DNA of 64,000 nt from an uncultured Desulfobacterium sp. Its GTDB lineage: Bacteria; Desulfobacterota; DSM-4660; Desulfatiglandales; Desulfatiglandaceae. The DNA lies in the NCBI GenBank assembly GCA_900258555.1, contig LT984857.1, forward strand, positions 48,744 to 112,743. The letters run 5' to 3'. The translations under genes and the position numbers were made by a program. Under the pieces are notes generated by a model. The model did not search any database. It was not told where the DNA came from and worked only from the letters and a program-made list of their open reading frames with translations. Below are positions 43,531 through 53,017 of the stretch, piece by piece; within the stretch, counting starts at the first letter, position 1, and every line of letters begins with the position of its first letter.

Positions 43531-44748
43531 TTAAACAGATCCGGATTCATATACTGGACAAGATTTCAACACAGCCCTGTTTCGCCCTTGTTCCTTTGCC
43601 CCGTACAGGGCGCTGTCGGCGGCATTAACCAGATCCTTTGACAACATCCCTTTTTCAGGGCCTACACTCGACACCCCCAGACTCAACGATACATAGTCGC
43701 TGATCTTTGAATGAGCATGGGGAATCTTCAGGGATTGCACCTTTGCCCTGATCGTTTCGGCTACGTGAAAAGCCCCTTCTGCGTGGGTATTGGGAAGTAT
43801 TACAACAAACTCTTCTCCGCCATAACGGGCGACCAGATCTCCAGGGCGCTTGATGGATTTGCTTATTGCCCGCGCAACGGCACAGAGGCATTTATCCCCT
43901 TCCTGATGACCATAATTATCATTGTAGAGCTTGAAGAAATCAATATCACACAAGATCAATGACATGACACCCTTTTCCCTCTTCATGCGATCCCATTCCC
44001 TTTCCATATACTCATCAAACTGTCTTCGATTGGCGATCTGAGTCAGGCCGTCTACGGATGCAAGCCTCTTAAGCTCCTTGTTCGCCTCTTGCAAAGCCTC
44101 CTCGGCAAATTTGCGGTTACTGTCATCATAGATCGTACCGTCAAGCCAGAGGGGCTCTCCGTCAACACCGAATACCGCCTGGCCGGACTCATAAAACCAG
44201 CGCAGATTGCCGTTTGCGTCAATTATGCGATACTCGACAGAGAATGTCTTAAGCGGCTCCATTACCTCGCCAATGGCCTGTTCGACCGCTTCCCTGTCAT
44301 CCGGATGAATGATCTCCCGATAGATATGGACAGGATTCCACCTGAACATGGATGCAGGGTAAGCGGTGATCTCTTCGATTGCATCGGAGATAAATTCCAC
44401 TATCCAATCGCCATCAATTCTGATCCGGTATACAGCGCCGGGAATGCTTGCAACCAGGGCCCTGAACTGCTGTTCGTTTTCATGAAGGACATCGGTCATC
44501 ATGATCCGCTCATCCAGCTCTATTCTGAGATGTTCATTTTCAGCACGCAGTTCCTGAACCCGCTCCTCGATCAAGGCCTCTATCTGCTCATTGGTCTTAT
44601 TGACCTGGGCCTCCAGTTGTTCACACCTTTCCGTCTCCTGCCTGAGCCTTTCCTCCATATCCCTCAACTGACCGGTCTTAAGCTCAAGCTGACGGCCCAA
44701 TTGCCTGGCCTTTTGTTCAATTTCATCATAAGATGTCATATTATTCAT
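43531..44748 (-). CDS. PAS-GGDEF diguanylate cyclase
   Basis: Cytosolic protein of 405 residues. Residues about 1-80 form a coiled coil (QLRDMEERLRQETERCEQLE). A PAS/PAC domain occupies about 90-215 (FRWNPVHIYREIIHPDDREA, LRWFYESGQAVFGVDGEP). The GGDEF domain (about 235-395) has the active motif RYGGEEF. RPGD five residues before it is the RxxD inhibitory I-site, so it probably makes c-di-GMP under product inhibition. The ATG at 44748 follows GGGAAG. It converges on the radical SAM gene, with 2 bp between the stops and no terminator seen. Confidence 0.93.
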   Translation of the reverse strand: MNNMTSYDEIEQKARQLGRQLELKTGQLRDMEERLRQETERCEQLEAQVNKTNEQIEALIEERVQELRAENEHLRIELDERIMMTDVLHENEQQFRALVASIPGAVYRIRIDGDWIVEFISDAIEEITAYPASMFRWNPVHIYREIIHPDDREAVEQAIGEVMEPLKTFSVEYRIIDANGNLRWFYESGQAVFGVDGEPLWLDGTIYDDSNRKFAEEALQEANKELKRLASVDGLTQIANRRQFDEYMEREWDRMKREKGVMSLILCDIDFFKLYNDNYGHQEGDKCLCAVARAISKSIKRPGDLVARYGGEEFVVILPNTHAEGAFHVAETIRAKVQSLKIPHAHSKISDYVSLSLGVSSVGPEKGMLSKDLVNAADSALYGAKEQGRNRAVLKSCPVYESGSV

Positions 44749-44827
44749 CAGGCTTCCCAGCAAATTTTGTAACGTTTAAAATCACATCTCTAACCAATTA
44801 GGTATGCGAGGGAACTATCTAAGCAGC

Positions 44828-44856
44828 TTGACATGATATAGGCATTTGTCTATTGT
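44828..44856 (+). promoter_or_regulatory. Candidate promoter of the alpha/beta hydrolase gene
   Basis: TTGACA (44828-44833) and TATTGT (44851-44856) are spaced by 17 bp in the divergent space between the diguanylate cyclase and the hydrolase. The leader would be about 85 nt and AT-rich. Confidence 0.45.
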
Positions 44857-44947
44857 TATTTGACCTTTTAGCAGTTTGCATGGAATTATGCAATATAATT
44901 TATAATACAGCAACAGATTATCCTATTGATTTTGAACCATTTTACCC

Positions 44948-45739
44948 ATGATAAAGAAAGATATCACCCTAAATGTAGACGGCATCGCCATAAACGGTCA
45001 GCTCTTTATACCTGGACAAATCCACCCATATCCTACAGTATGTCTATGTCACGGCATCCCTGCCGGAGACAGGCCTGAGCCCAATGACGGTGGATATCCC
45101 TTACTGGCTGAAAATATCTGCCGACAAGGTCTTAACGTATTTATCTTCAACTTCAGGGGCACAGGGATAAGCGGTGGTAATATTGACCTCTTGGGCTGGA
45201 CAAAAGACCTTGCGGCTGTCATTGACCATCTCTATCTTCTGCCGGAGGTTGACAAATCACATATAGCTGTTTTGGGGTTCAGCGGCGGGGCCGCGGTTTC
45301 AATATGTGTTGCCGCCCGGGACAACCGTATTAACTATTTGGCCGCCTGCGCATGTCCGGCGGAATTCTACCGCCTGACTGAAGCGGACGATGCCGCATCA
45401 TGGATTGACCACTTCCGCAAAATCGGGGCGATAAGGGATGATAATTTTCCGCGTTCAACCGAAGAGTGGCTTGATGGCTTCAGATTTGTGAGCCCTGTTG
45501 AGTATGTCTCCCAAATCGCGCCGAGACCGTTGCTCCTTATTCACGCAAAGGATGATGAGACCGTTTCCATAAGTCACGCCCACAGACTCTATGAAAGGGC
45601 CCGTGAGCCCAAGCAACTGGTGGTGCTCGACGCAGCAGGCCACAAATTAAGACGCGATCAGCGTGTCCTGACGGAATTTATCCGGTGGCTTGTGTCACAC
45701 TTACAGGGACACAAGGCCTTAGTCTTCAATAGACTTTAA
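44948..45739 (+). CDS. Alpha/beta hydrolase (dienelactone-hydrolase/peptidase S9-like fold)
   Basis: Cytosolic hydrolase of 263 residues. The nucleophile elbow is GFSGGAA with Ser; the oxyanion region is CHGIPAGDR; the acid is in HAKDDETV; the catalytic His is in AGHKLRRD. Family members are esterases or acyl-transferases of unknown substrate. The gene stands alone in plus orientation. Its stop codon lies within the left arm of a 120-bp foldback. Confidence 0.85.
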   Translation: MIKKDITLNVDGIAINGQLFIPGQIHPYPTVCLCHGIPAGDRPEPNDGGYPLLAENICRQGLNVFIFNFRGTGISGGNIDLLGWTKDLAAVIDHLYLLPEVDKSHIAVLGFSGGAAVSICVAARDNRINYLAACACPAEFYRLTEADDAASWIDHFRKIGAIRDDNFPRSTEEWLDGFRFVSPVEYVSQIAPRPLLLIHAKDDETVSISHAHRLYERAREPKQLVVLDAAGHKLRRDQRVLTEFIRWLVSHLQGHKALVFNRL

Positions 45740-45850
45740 GAAAATGATTTTGGCAAGGCCAGAGAGAGGAATCCGCGGAGGCGTATTACTAATACACCGC
45801 ACAAGGAATTCCGACCGATTACGCAGTCCAAAATCTTTTTATTAAAGTCT
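45731..45850. repeat. 120-bp foldback between convergent genes (23-bp imperfect arms)
   Basis: AGACTTTAAGAAAATG plus ATTTTGG at 45731-45753 and its reverse complement at 45828-45850 match at 21 of 23 positions. An inner stem (GTATTA/TAATAC flanked by GCGG/CCGC) lies between. The hydrolase stop lies in the left arm and the DUF1786 stop abuts the right arm. It may act as a two-way terminator or be a MITE-like insertion. Confidence 0.6.
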
Positions 45851-46910
45851 ATCCTTTCCGCCTCCTTATTGCCTCCAATAGGCCCGCTGTTCCTGTCATC
45901 ATGTTGTCCCCAAAAGGCGCACCAAGGACCATGGGTACAGACAGATTCAAGTCCTGCACCAGTGCCCGTCTTGGGCCTGTGACAATAATCACCTCTGCAG
46001 CCTTAAAACCAAAGTGCCTCCTGATATAGGCCCCGTGGCCCCCCTCTTCCAGGAGTTTTTTATGATTAATTCTGCCGTCGGCCAATTCCTGTAATAATCC
46101 TGCCAGTCGGCCAAAGGTGATATCCCTGGTGTGATACTCAAAAAAGCCCGCTATCTCCTGACCTGTAATGGCCGCACCCAACGTATGTGAGGTAGCCACA
46201 TCCAGGACCAGGAAGTTTTGTCTTGACCTTGCCTCATTATCCATGGAGGCACCCTGGATGGCGGCCATACCGCTATCCATTACATAGATCTCTTTGCAGG
46301 GAAGACCCCCGGCGGTCGCAGCAATGGAGGAAAGACGGCTTAGATAATTCGGAACATCACTGCCCCGAAAAAGCAGCGCATGAGCAAAAGGCTCCTTGTC
46401 CAAGGTGGCCTTAAATATATTGTGTCTGAAATCAAGGTGTGAAACACCTGGACCAGGCACCCCGTGATCCTGGGCGCATACGCCAACCACATCAAAGGAA
46501 AACGGTACGCCAAAACCTTCCACAATGCCCTTAAGCCGTTCCGTCTGTAAATCTTGAATAATAAGGTGGTTATAATTGGAATCGCCTACAAGGGCCTCGG
46601 CATCAACGTCCTCAACGACCCTTATACCATTAGAGCGCACCCTAGCCAGGTCGTGATGGATGGTTGCGGCCGAAGATGCGGACATCACCACCTCATGGGT
46701 TTCGGCCTGCTGTCTTAGGACATTTGAAATGGGCCCACCTCCCATCTCACAACCTGTAACAATGAGATTACCCTCTATTGCGGCGGCCTTTTGTGCAATA
46801 TCTATCACCGGGGATTTTACCACCGCCTTGTAATGAGTCTCCGATTCATCATCAATGTAAAGGACATCCATCGTGCCTGCACCAATATCCACCAGTAGGA
46901 ATCTGCTCAT
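45849..46910 (-). CDS. DUF1786 family ASKHA-like protein
   Basis: Protein of 353 residues of the DUF1786 family, often annotated as pyruvate-formate-lyase-activating-enzyme related without biochemical proof. N-terminal ASKHA-like phosphate loop LLVDIGAGTMDVL; a second motif FLVLDVATSHTLGAAI; the C-terminal MVLGAPFGDNMMTGTAGLLE is typical of the family. The ATG at 46910 is preferred to an upstream TTG. It starts 14 bp after the HDOD gene stop, so the two are likely cotranscribed. Function unknown. Confidence 0.82.
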   Translation of the reverse strand: MSRFLLVDIGAGTMDVLYIDDESETHYKAVVKSPVIDIAQKAAAIEGNLIVTGCEMGGGPISNVLRQQAETHEVVMSASSAATIHHDLARVRSNGIRVVEDVDAEALVGDSNYNHLIIQDLQTERLKGIVEGFGVPFSFDVVGVCAQDHGVPGPGVSHLDFRHNIFKATLDKEPFAHALLFRGSDVPNYLSRLSSIAATAGGLPCKEIYVMDSGMAAIQGASMDNEARSRQNFLVLDVATSHTLGAAITGQEIAGFFEYHTRDITFGRLAGLLQELADGRINHKKLLEEGGHGAYIRRHFGFKAAEVIIVTGPRRALVQDLNLSVPMVLGAPFGDNMMTGTAGLLEAIRRRKG

Positions 46911-46924
46911 CTCTCTTTTAGTCC

Positions 46925-48205
46925 TCAATCCTTATTGGCGATCTCACTCGCCTGGGTTGAAGCCAACTCATTGGCCCAGTTCACTGATTTCTGAAATGCC
47001 TCCTTGACCTTCCGTGAATCAAGATTCAACTGCCGCATCATACTCTCTCCTTCGGCCCACTTCGCCTCCTCAAGATATTCCGCAAGACGCAGCAGGGGAT
47101 AATACTCATTATTGGGATCACGTCGCAATGCGGCCTTGAGTTTTTCCTCAAGGGGAAGATATTGAACAATATCATCCATGGATGAACCAAGGATGACGTC
47201 CAGGAGAGAAAACATTCCCAGCAGATGGAGGGTGTCAGGGTCAAAGCCCCAGTAATCGTGTTCTACCCCTATTGTCTCCAAAAACATGCCTCTCTGTGTT
47301 GCGAGAAATATCAACTCATCTGAAATCTTACTGCACGCCATGCCAGTAAGGACGGCCACCCTCAGCCAATTTTTGGTCTTTCTCCAGCCCAACAGGGAAA
47401 TAGCCTGCTTTATGGAGCGCACCTTTTGCGGGAAGCCGAAGGCGGCGGAATTAAGATAAGACAGCAGCCTGAAGCTGATTGAGACATCATCCTGTATGAT
47501 CTTGGCCAGTTTATCAAAATCAGGGTCTTCCTGTTCGATTGTCTTGAACAACTGGAACCTGGAGGCCTCACCGGTTGACATCTTTTTGACGGAGATCTTC
47601 TCCTGGGTCTTAAAAAAATGGCCCCTGAACAATTTAAAGCCCAGCCTCATACAGGCATCAAAAGCCGCAGCATCCTCCACCTGATTGGCCAGCAGCATGA
47701 TATTGTTCTTTGCCGCCCTGGCCGCCTCAACAGAAAGCTTTTCTTTGTTCATGCTTGGCGCATCCACGCATATTATATCCGCCAGGCCCAAAAGGGAGCC
47801 ATTATCCGGCAGGGCTGAATCCCAATCTACTGCGATCATGTAGCCGTCTGATTTCAACATACTTAAGGACTCGAGGGCTGAATGCCAGGCATTCAATGGC
47901 CTGGAGATTTTAATGACGGTTAAGGCAGATGGAAGTGCATAGGGGAGATTATCCAGTATGCCCTTTTCGCTGAAGTTGACGATGATTTTTCTGCTCCTGT
48001 CAAGGATCTGTTGCAGGCCTATATAAGTGCTCTCGGCAAGATTGACTGCAACTTTGCTCTCTTCCGGCAATCCCGATGAGATATCCCCTGCCGCTGCCAC
48101 ACAAAATAACTCGTAACCCCAAATACGCCTCTTTGCATCAAATACAGGCTGTCTTGCAAGTGACACTGAAATTTGATCTTTCTCAGATGTGTTTTTGTCG
48201 GCCAT
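46925..48205 (-). CDS. EAL-like/HDOD two-domain signalling protein (YuxH type)
   Basis: Protein of 426 residues. The N-terminal half is a degenerate EAL domain: SLARQPVFDAKRRIWGYELF keeps the fold motif, but the catalytic EVL/EAL motif reads YELF and the later metal residues are missing, so c-di-GMP hydrolysis is unlikely. The C-terminal HDOD domain (about 205-390) has SISFRLLSYLNSAAFG and SIKQAISLLGWRKTKNWL. Such proteins are signalling or chemotaxis adaptors. The GAGGGCGGG site precedes the ATG at 48205. It is followed by DUF1786. Confidence 0.88.
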   Translation of the reverse strand: MADKNTSEKDQISVSLARQPVFDAKRRIWGYELFCVAAAGDISSGLPEESKVAVNLAESTYIGLQQILDRSRKIIVNFSEKGILDNLPYALPSALTVIKISRPLNAWHSALESLSMLKSDGYMIAVDWDSALPDNGSLLGLADIICVDAPSMNKEKLSVEAARAAKNNIMLLANQVEDAAAFDACMRLGFKLFRGHFFKTQEKISVKKMSTGEASRFQLFKTIEQEDPDFDKLAKIIQDDVSISFRLLSYLNSAAFGFPQKVRSIKQAISLLGWRKTKNWLRVAVLTGMACSKISDELIFLATQRGMFLETIGVEHDYWGFDPDTLHLLGMFSLLDVILGSSMDDIVQYLPLEEKLKAALRRDPNNEYYPLLRLAEYLEEAKWAEGESMMRQLNLDSRKVKEAFQKSVNWANELASTQASEIANKD

Positions 48206-48294
48206 TTTGTTCCCGCCCTCGATCACTCATAAATGGTTAAGTAAAATCCAAATTTTTAAATTAATGATATTAACCTGTTATGATCTTTAAATTT

Positions 48295-50772
48295 CTAGAC
48301 TTCCAACGGCTCCACCTGCCATATTTTGTCGGCGTATTCCTTAACCGCCCTGTCGCTCGAAAACTTTCCCATCTGAGCAGTGTTTAAGATGGATCTCCTC
48401 GCCCAGTCATCAGTGTTCTTGAACACCATGCTCACCTCTTCCTGTACCTTTATGTAGCTGTGGTAATCAGCGAGCACCAGGAAATAATCGCCCTGGTCAA
48501 GTAGTGCACGGATAATGGGAGAGAACAATCCCGGCTGTGAGGTGGAGAAATACCCCTCTGCTATCATATCAAGGACCCTTTTCAATTCCTGATCATACAA
48601 GTAATAATCGCGGGGGTTGTAGCCCCCGTTTCTTAGTCGAATGACCTCTTCGGCAGTCAGGCCGAATATAAAGATATTTTCCCTCCCCACCTCTTCCATG
48701 ATCTCCACATTTGCGCCATCCAGGGTCCCTATGGTCAGTGCCCCGTTCAGGGACATCTTCATATTCCCAGTGCCTGAGGCCTCCATGCCGGCGGTTGAAA
48801 TCTGCTCAGACAAATCTGCGGCAGGGACCACTTTTTCCGCCTGGGAGATGCAGTAGTTCGGTAAAAATATCACCCTGAGCAGACCGTTGACCCCGGCGTC
48901 CCGGTTGATAGTATCAGCAACGGATGTGATAAGCTTTATGATAAGCTTGGCCTGGAAATAGGCCGGGGCGGCCTTTCCCGCAAAAAAAACGGTACGGGGC
49001 GCGCCTGAAAAATCATTTCCGTCCCTGATACGATTGTAGAGGGTAATAACATGGAGGATATTGAGCAACTGCCGCTTATATTCATGCATCCTTTTAACAT
49101 GGACATCAAACATGGTATCAGGATTTACGCCAAGACCTATCTTGCGCAGGATGTAGCGTGCCAGCCTTTTTTTGTTCTCCCTCTTTACCTCAGTCCATGA
49201 GGCGCGAAATTGCGCATCATCCGCAAAAGGTATCAGCCTTCTAAGCTGATCAAGGTCTCTTATCCAATTATCGCCGATGGCAGAGGTGATCAAACCGGAA
49301 AGGCCCTGGTTTGCCTGACACAGCCACCTGCGGGGGGTAATACCGTTGGTGACATTTTTTATTTTTCCAGGGAAGAATCTGTCAAAGTTCGTAAAGATAC
49401 TATTCCTTAATATCCGTGTGTGAAGATCGGCCACCCCGTTTACCGAATGGCTGCCGACCACGGCCAGGTGCGCCATGCGCACGTGACGGACAGGCACCTC
49501 CTGAATCAGGGACATCCTGGAGACGATGTCTGAATCATCCGGATACCGATTTCTAACCTCCGAAAGGAACCTGTGGTTGATCTCGTAAATGATCTCAAGG
49601 TGTCTGGGGAGAACCCTGTTGATCAACTCCACCGGCCAGGTCTCAAGGGCCTCAGGGAGCACGGTGTGGTTTGTGTAGGCAAAGGTCTTTTCACATATGG
49701 CCCAGGCCTCTTCCCAGTCGAGGTATTCCTCGTCAATTAGCAGGCGCATCAACTCCGGTATGGCGATGGAGGGATGGGTGTCGTTCAACTGGATAGCCAC
49801 AAAATCGGGAAAAGAGGAAAAAGAACTGCTTTGCTTCTTGAAGCGCCTGATAATGTCAATAAGGGTGGCAGATACAAAGAAATACTGCTGCCTCAGCCGC
49901 AACTCTTTCCCCTCCATTGCCTCATCACTGGGGTAGAGGACCTTTGATATGTTTTCACTGAGGACCTTTGCCTCCACAGCGCCGACATAATCGCCCTGGT
50001 TGAAGTTCTCAAGGTTGAATTCCCTGCTCGATCTTGCCGACCACAGACGCATATTGGATACATACTCGTCCCTATAGCCCGGGATGAGGATATCGCAGGC
50101 CATTGCCATAACCACATCAGCATCCACCCAGCGACGTCTGGTAAATCCCTTTTCGTCAGTATAGGATTCGGTGCGGCCATAAAATTGTATCTTATACAAC
50201 TGCTCGCCGCGCTGTATTTCCCATGGGCTTACATGCCTGAGCCAGTTATCGCACGTCTCGCGCTGATAGCCGTTGACAAGCACCTGGTGAAAGATACCAT
50301 AATCATAACGGATGCCATATCCGTAACCAGGAAGATTCAGGTTCGACATGGAATCCATGTAACATGAGGCCAGCCTCCCCAGGCCGCCATTACCAAGCCC
50401 CGCATCCCACTCTTCCTCCTCTATGTCGTCCAGATCATGGCCGAAATCACTGAGGGCCTCACGCGCCTCATCTTCCATCCCCAGACAGATCAGATAGTTC
50501 TTCAGAAAACGACCCGGCAAAAATTCCATGGAAAGATAATAAACCCGCTTGGCCATAGAATCGTAACATGCGCGCTGGGTCTTTATCCATCTTCCGATCA
50601 GTCTGTCTCTTACACTATAGGCAAGCCCCATAAAGCAGGAATACTTGTCACGGGAATAAGGATCTTTTCCCATGGTGGACTGGATGTGCCGACGAATATC
50701 GTCTTTGAGTGAGACCTGATCTAAGACTTCATCATGGTTTCCGGCATCGAGGACTTGATGGCTTTTGCCCAT
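48295..50772 (-). CDS. glgP: Glycogen/maltodextrin phosphorylase
   Basis: Family GT35 phosphorylase of 825 residues that releases glucose 1-phosphate from alpha-1,4-glucan ends. Motifs: YYLSMEFLPGRFLKN, GNGGLGRLASCY, QLNDTHPSIAIPELMR, VKRMHEYKRQLLN, and the pyridoxal-phosphate Lys in EASGTGNMKMSLNGAL. The ATG at 50772 has GGAGG 8 nt upstream; a start 15 bp earlier would destroy that site. It may be followed by HDOD after 89 bp. Confidence 0.96.
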   Translation of the reverse strand: MGKSHQVLDAGNHDEVLDQVSLKDDIRRHIQSTMGKDPYSRDKYSCFMGLAYSVRDRLIGRWIKTQRACYDSMAKRVYYLSMEFLPGRFLKNYLICLGMEDEAREALSDFGHDLDDIEEEEWDAGLGNGGLGRLASCYMDSMSNLNLPGYGYGIRYDYGIFHQVLVNGYQRETCDNWLRHVSPWEIQRGEQLYKIQFYGRTESYTDEKGFTRRRWVDADVVMAMACDILIPGYRDEYVSNMRLWSARSSREFNLENFNQGDYVGAVEAKVLSENISKVLYPSDEAMEGKELRLRQQYFFVSATLIDIIRRFKKQSSSFSSFPDFVAIQLNDTHPSIAIPELMRLLIDEEYLDWEEAWAICEKTFAYTNHTVLPEALETWPVELINRVLPRHLEIIYEINHRFLSEVRNRYPDDSDIVSRMSLIQEVPVRHVRMAHLAVVGSHSVNGVADLHTRILRNSIFTNFDRFFPGKIKNVTNGITPRRWLCQANQGLSGLITSAIGDNWIRDLDQLRRLIPFADDAQFRASWTEVKRENKKRLARYILRKIGLGVNPDTMFDVHVKRMHEYKRQLLNILHVITLYNRIRDGNDFSGAPRTVFFAGKAAPAYFQAKLIIKLITSVADTINRDAGVNGLLRVIFLPNYCISQAEKVVPAADLSEQISTAGMEASGTGNMKMSLNGALTIGTLDGANVEIMEEVGRENIFIFGLTAEEVIRLRNGGYNPRDYYLYDQELKRVLDMIAEGYFSTSQPGLFSPIIRALLDQGDYFLVLADYHSYIKVQEEVSMVFKNTDDWARRSILNTAQMGKFSSDRAVKEYADKIWQVEPLEV

Positions 50773-50848
50773 TGTCTCATCCTCCATAAGGGATTTGGGT
50801 CACTGCGTCGAAAAAATAATGATGCAGGTAAACAGGTTGAAGGGTGTT

Positions 50849-50883
50849 ATTGTGTCTGAACGAAAAAGCTGTTCAGACACAAT
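50849..50883. other. Perfect 13-bp hairpin between cysK and glgP
   Basis: ATTGTGTCTGAAC at 50849-50861 pairs perfectly with GTTCAGACACAAT at 50871-50883 around a 9-nt loop. There is no T-run on the minus strand after it, so it is not a simple terminator for cysK. AT-rich symmetric sequence (AATTTTGAATTTTCAATT) follows nearer cysK. Confidence 0.6.
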
Positions 50884-50932
50884 GCTAAATTTTTAATTTT
50901 GAATTTTCAATTAAAAGAAAATCCGAATGTGT

Positions 50933-51862
50933 TCAGCCTTCCACAAAAAGCTCTGTGCTCAAGTATCTCTCACCCGTGCTGGGAAGGATTACAACCAGCA
51001 GCTTATCTTTATTCTCCAATCTTGCAGCCGCCTTCAATGCAGCGGCCACAGCAGCCCCTGAGGAGATCCCGCAAAGTATCCCCTCCATCTTGGCCATATC
51101 CCTGGCCATGGAAAAGGCCTCCTCATTGGAAGTGGTTATGATCTCATCAATAATATCGGTATTGAGTACCTGCGGGACAAATCCAGCCCCTATTCCCTGT
51201 ATCTTGTGGGGACCCGGGGCGCCGCCTGAAAGCACAGGGGAGTCTTTCGGCTCAACTGCTATCGCCTTAAATGCAGGTTTTCTTTTTTTGATCACCTCTG
51301 ATACGCCTGTGATGGTCCCTCCGGTTCCGACGCCTGCCACAAGGATATCCGCCCCCCCTTCGGTATCCAGCCAGATCTCTTCCGCCGTGGTCCGACGATG
51401 TATCTCCGGGTTTGCCGGATTGCTGAACTGATCGGGCATAAAGGCATTCGGTGTTTTGGATACTATATCACGCGCCATTTGAATCGCCCCTTTCATGCCT
51501 TCGGAGGCGGGTGTGAGCACAAGGTCCGCGCCGAGGTGCTTCAGGAGCTTTCTCCTCTCAAGGCTCATGCTCTCAGGCATGGTCAGTATCAGTCTGTATC
51601 CTTCGATTGCGCAGACAAAGGCCAGGGCGATCCCGGTGTTGCCGCTTGTTGGCTCAACGATTACGGCCCCGTCCTTTATGAGCCCCTGCCTTTTAGCGGC
51701 CTCGATCATGGCGGCCCCAATACGGTCTTTTACGCTGCCAAGTGGGTTTTTGAATTCCAGTTTGGCCGCTATTCTGGCAGGGAGACCCTTTGCAATCCGG
51801 TTGAGTTTTACCATAGGCGTTGAACCTACGGCCTTTACAATATCACCAAAGATCCGGCTCAT
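50933..51862 (-). CDS. cysK: Cysteine synthase A (O-acetylserine sulfhydrylase)
   Basis: Pyridoxal-phosphate enzyme of 309 residues that makes cysteine from O-acetylserine and sulfide. The PLP Lys lies in [23 protein letters not shown] binds the substrate carboxylate; [14 protein letters not shown] cradles the PLP phosphate. It follows cysE by a single base, so the pathway's two enzymes are cotranscribed. Confidence 0.96.
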   Translation of the reverse strand: MSRIFGDIVKAVGSTPMVKLNRIAKGLPARIAAKLEFKNPLGSVKDRIGAAMIEAAKRQGLIKDGAVIVEPTSGNTGIALAFVCAIEGYRLILTMPESMSLERRKLLKHLGADLVLTPASEGMKGAIQMARDIVSKTPNAFMPDQFSNPANPEIHRRTTAEEIWLDTEGGADILVAGVGTGGTITGVSEVIKKRKPAFKAIAVEPKDSPVLSGGAPGPHKIQGIGAGFVPQVLNTDIIDEIITTSNEEAFSMARDMAKMEGILCGISSGAAVAAALKAAARLENKDKLLVVILPSTGERYLSTELFVEG

Positions 51863-51863
51863 A

Positions 51864-52832
51864 TTATCCCCCCCTTTTTCTGTTGTCGCCTCCGGACAAT
51901 ATCAATTCGGGCCTTTTTAGAAACACCTTGGTATCGGGCGGGACCGATTCAGTTATCCATACGTTTCCGCCGATAACCGAACGTTCCCCTATAACGGTCT
52001 CACCCCCCAATATGGTGGCCCCTGCATAGATAATAACGTCATCTTTGATTGTAGGATGGCGCTTTTTATTCCTGAGCCCTTCCACAGAATCTTTGGAAAG
52101 GGACAATGCCCCAAGGGTGACTCCCTGGTAAATCCTTACCCGATCGCCTATCTCGGAACTCTGCCCAATAACAACTCCTGTTCCGTGGTCTATAAAAAAA
52201 CTCTCCCCGATGTGCGCCCCTGGGTGGATGTCAATGCCGGTCTGGCTGTGGGCATATTCCGTCATCATACGAGGGATAAGAGGGATACCCTGTTCATACA
52301 GCTGGTGGGCGATACGATAGACGGAAATGGCAAAGAGCCCTGGATAACTGAATATAATCTCATCATAGCTATGGGCCGCAGGATCTCCCTCCCTTGCGGC
52401 GATAACATCCCTCCCAAGCAGTGCCCTTAATGATGACATATACTTTATAAATGTGATGGCTGCCTCATGGCCCCTGTCCTGACAATGGGTACAGGGTTGA
52501 TCATATCTCAGGCACTCATGCCGGATGGAAAGGGTGATCTGTTCGGCCAGGGACTCAAAGAAATCCACCACCACCTGTCCGAAGTAATAACCAATGTTTA
52601 CCCTGTCTACCCTTGTCCTTATAAAATAGCCCGGAAACAAGATCCGCCGGGCCTTGACAATCAACTCAATGATAGCGTCCCTGGAGGGGAGGGGTTCAGG
52701 GCTTACGTGATCGAAACATTCTTCGCGCTTACATGAAAGGATCAGATCATCCACAATGGAGGGAATCTCTTCCCGGTATTTTTCCATGCCCCCGACATCA
52801 ATCTTGCATTGATCTTCGTGACTTTCTCCCAT
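51864..52832 (-). CDS. cysE: Serine O-acetyltransferase (EpsC/CysE type)
   Basis: Left-handed beta-helix acetyltransferase of 322 residues that makes O-acetylserine. The long N-terminal helical domain (about 1-190) is that of the EpsC-type branch. The catalytic part has [37 protein letters not shown] and the hexapeptide [15 protein letters not shown]. The ATG at 52832 follows GGAGG. It is the promoter-proximal gene of the cysE-cysK operon. Confidence 0.95.
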   Translation of the reverse strand: MGESHEDQCKIDVGGMEKYREEIPSIVDDLILSCKREECFDHVSPEPLPSRDAIIELIVKARRILFPGYFIRTRVDRVNIGYYFGQVVVDFFESLAEQITLSIRHECLRYDQPCTHCQDRGHEAAITFIKYMSSLRALLGRDVIAAREGDPAAHSYDEIIFSYPGLFAISVYRIAHQLYEQGIPLIPRMMTEYAHSQTGIDIHPGAHIGESFFIDHGTGVVIGQSSEIGDRVRIYQGVTLGALSLSKDSVEGLRNKKRHPTIKDDVIIYAGATILGGETVIGERSVIGGNVWITESVPPDTKVFLKRPELILSGGDNRKRGG

Positions 52833-52940
52833 AGCAAGTGCCTCCGACTTTGGCAATTATGATTTGTTAATTGTGAATCTTGAATTATGGTTGAGGGCAT
52901 GATCATATAATTATTTGATCACCATGTAAATCCTGAACAT

Positions 52941-52999
52941 GTCTGTTGTGGACACAGACGCCAGCCTTTCAGCAGACTCTGAGAAACGGTTTTTCAGAG
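52941..52999 (+). promoter_or_regulatory. Two-hairpin leader before a small ORF
   Basis: GTCTGT/ACAGAC pair at 52941-52959. CTCTGAGAAA and TTTTTCAGAG at 52977-52999 form a 10-bp stem (one G-T wobble) with a CGG triloop. An AGGAGG follows at 53002-53007. The region 52833-52940 nearer cysE shows AT-rich words and no ORF. I do not recognise a riboswitch class. Confidence 0.5.
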
Positions 53000-53017
53000 G
53001 CAGGAGGTTTAAACGCC

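Noticed and set aside
50849-50883. Intrinsic terminator for cysK
   Set aside because: The stem is perfect, but no T-run follows on the minus strand.
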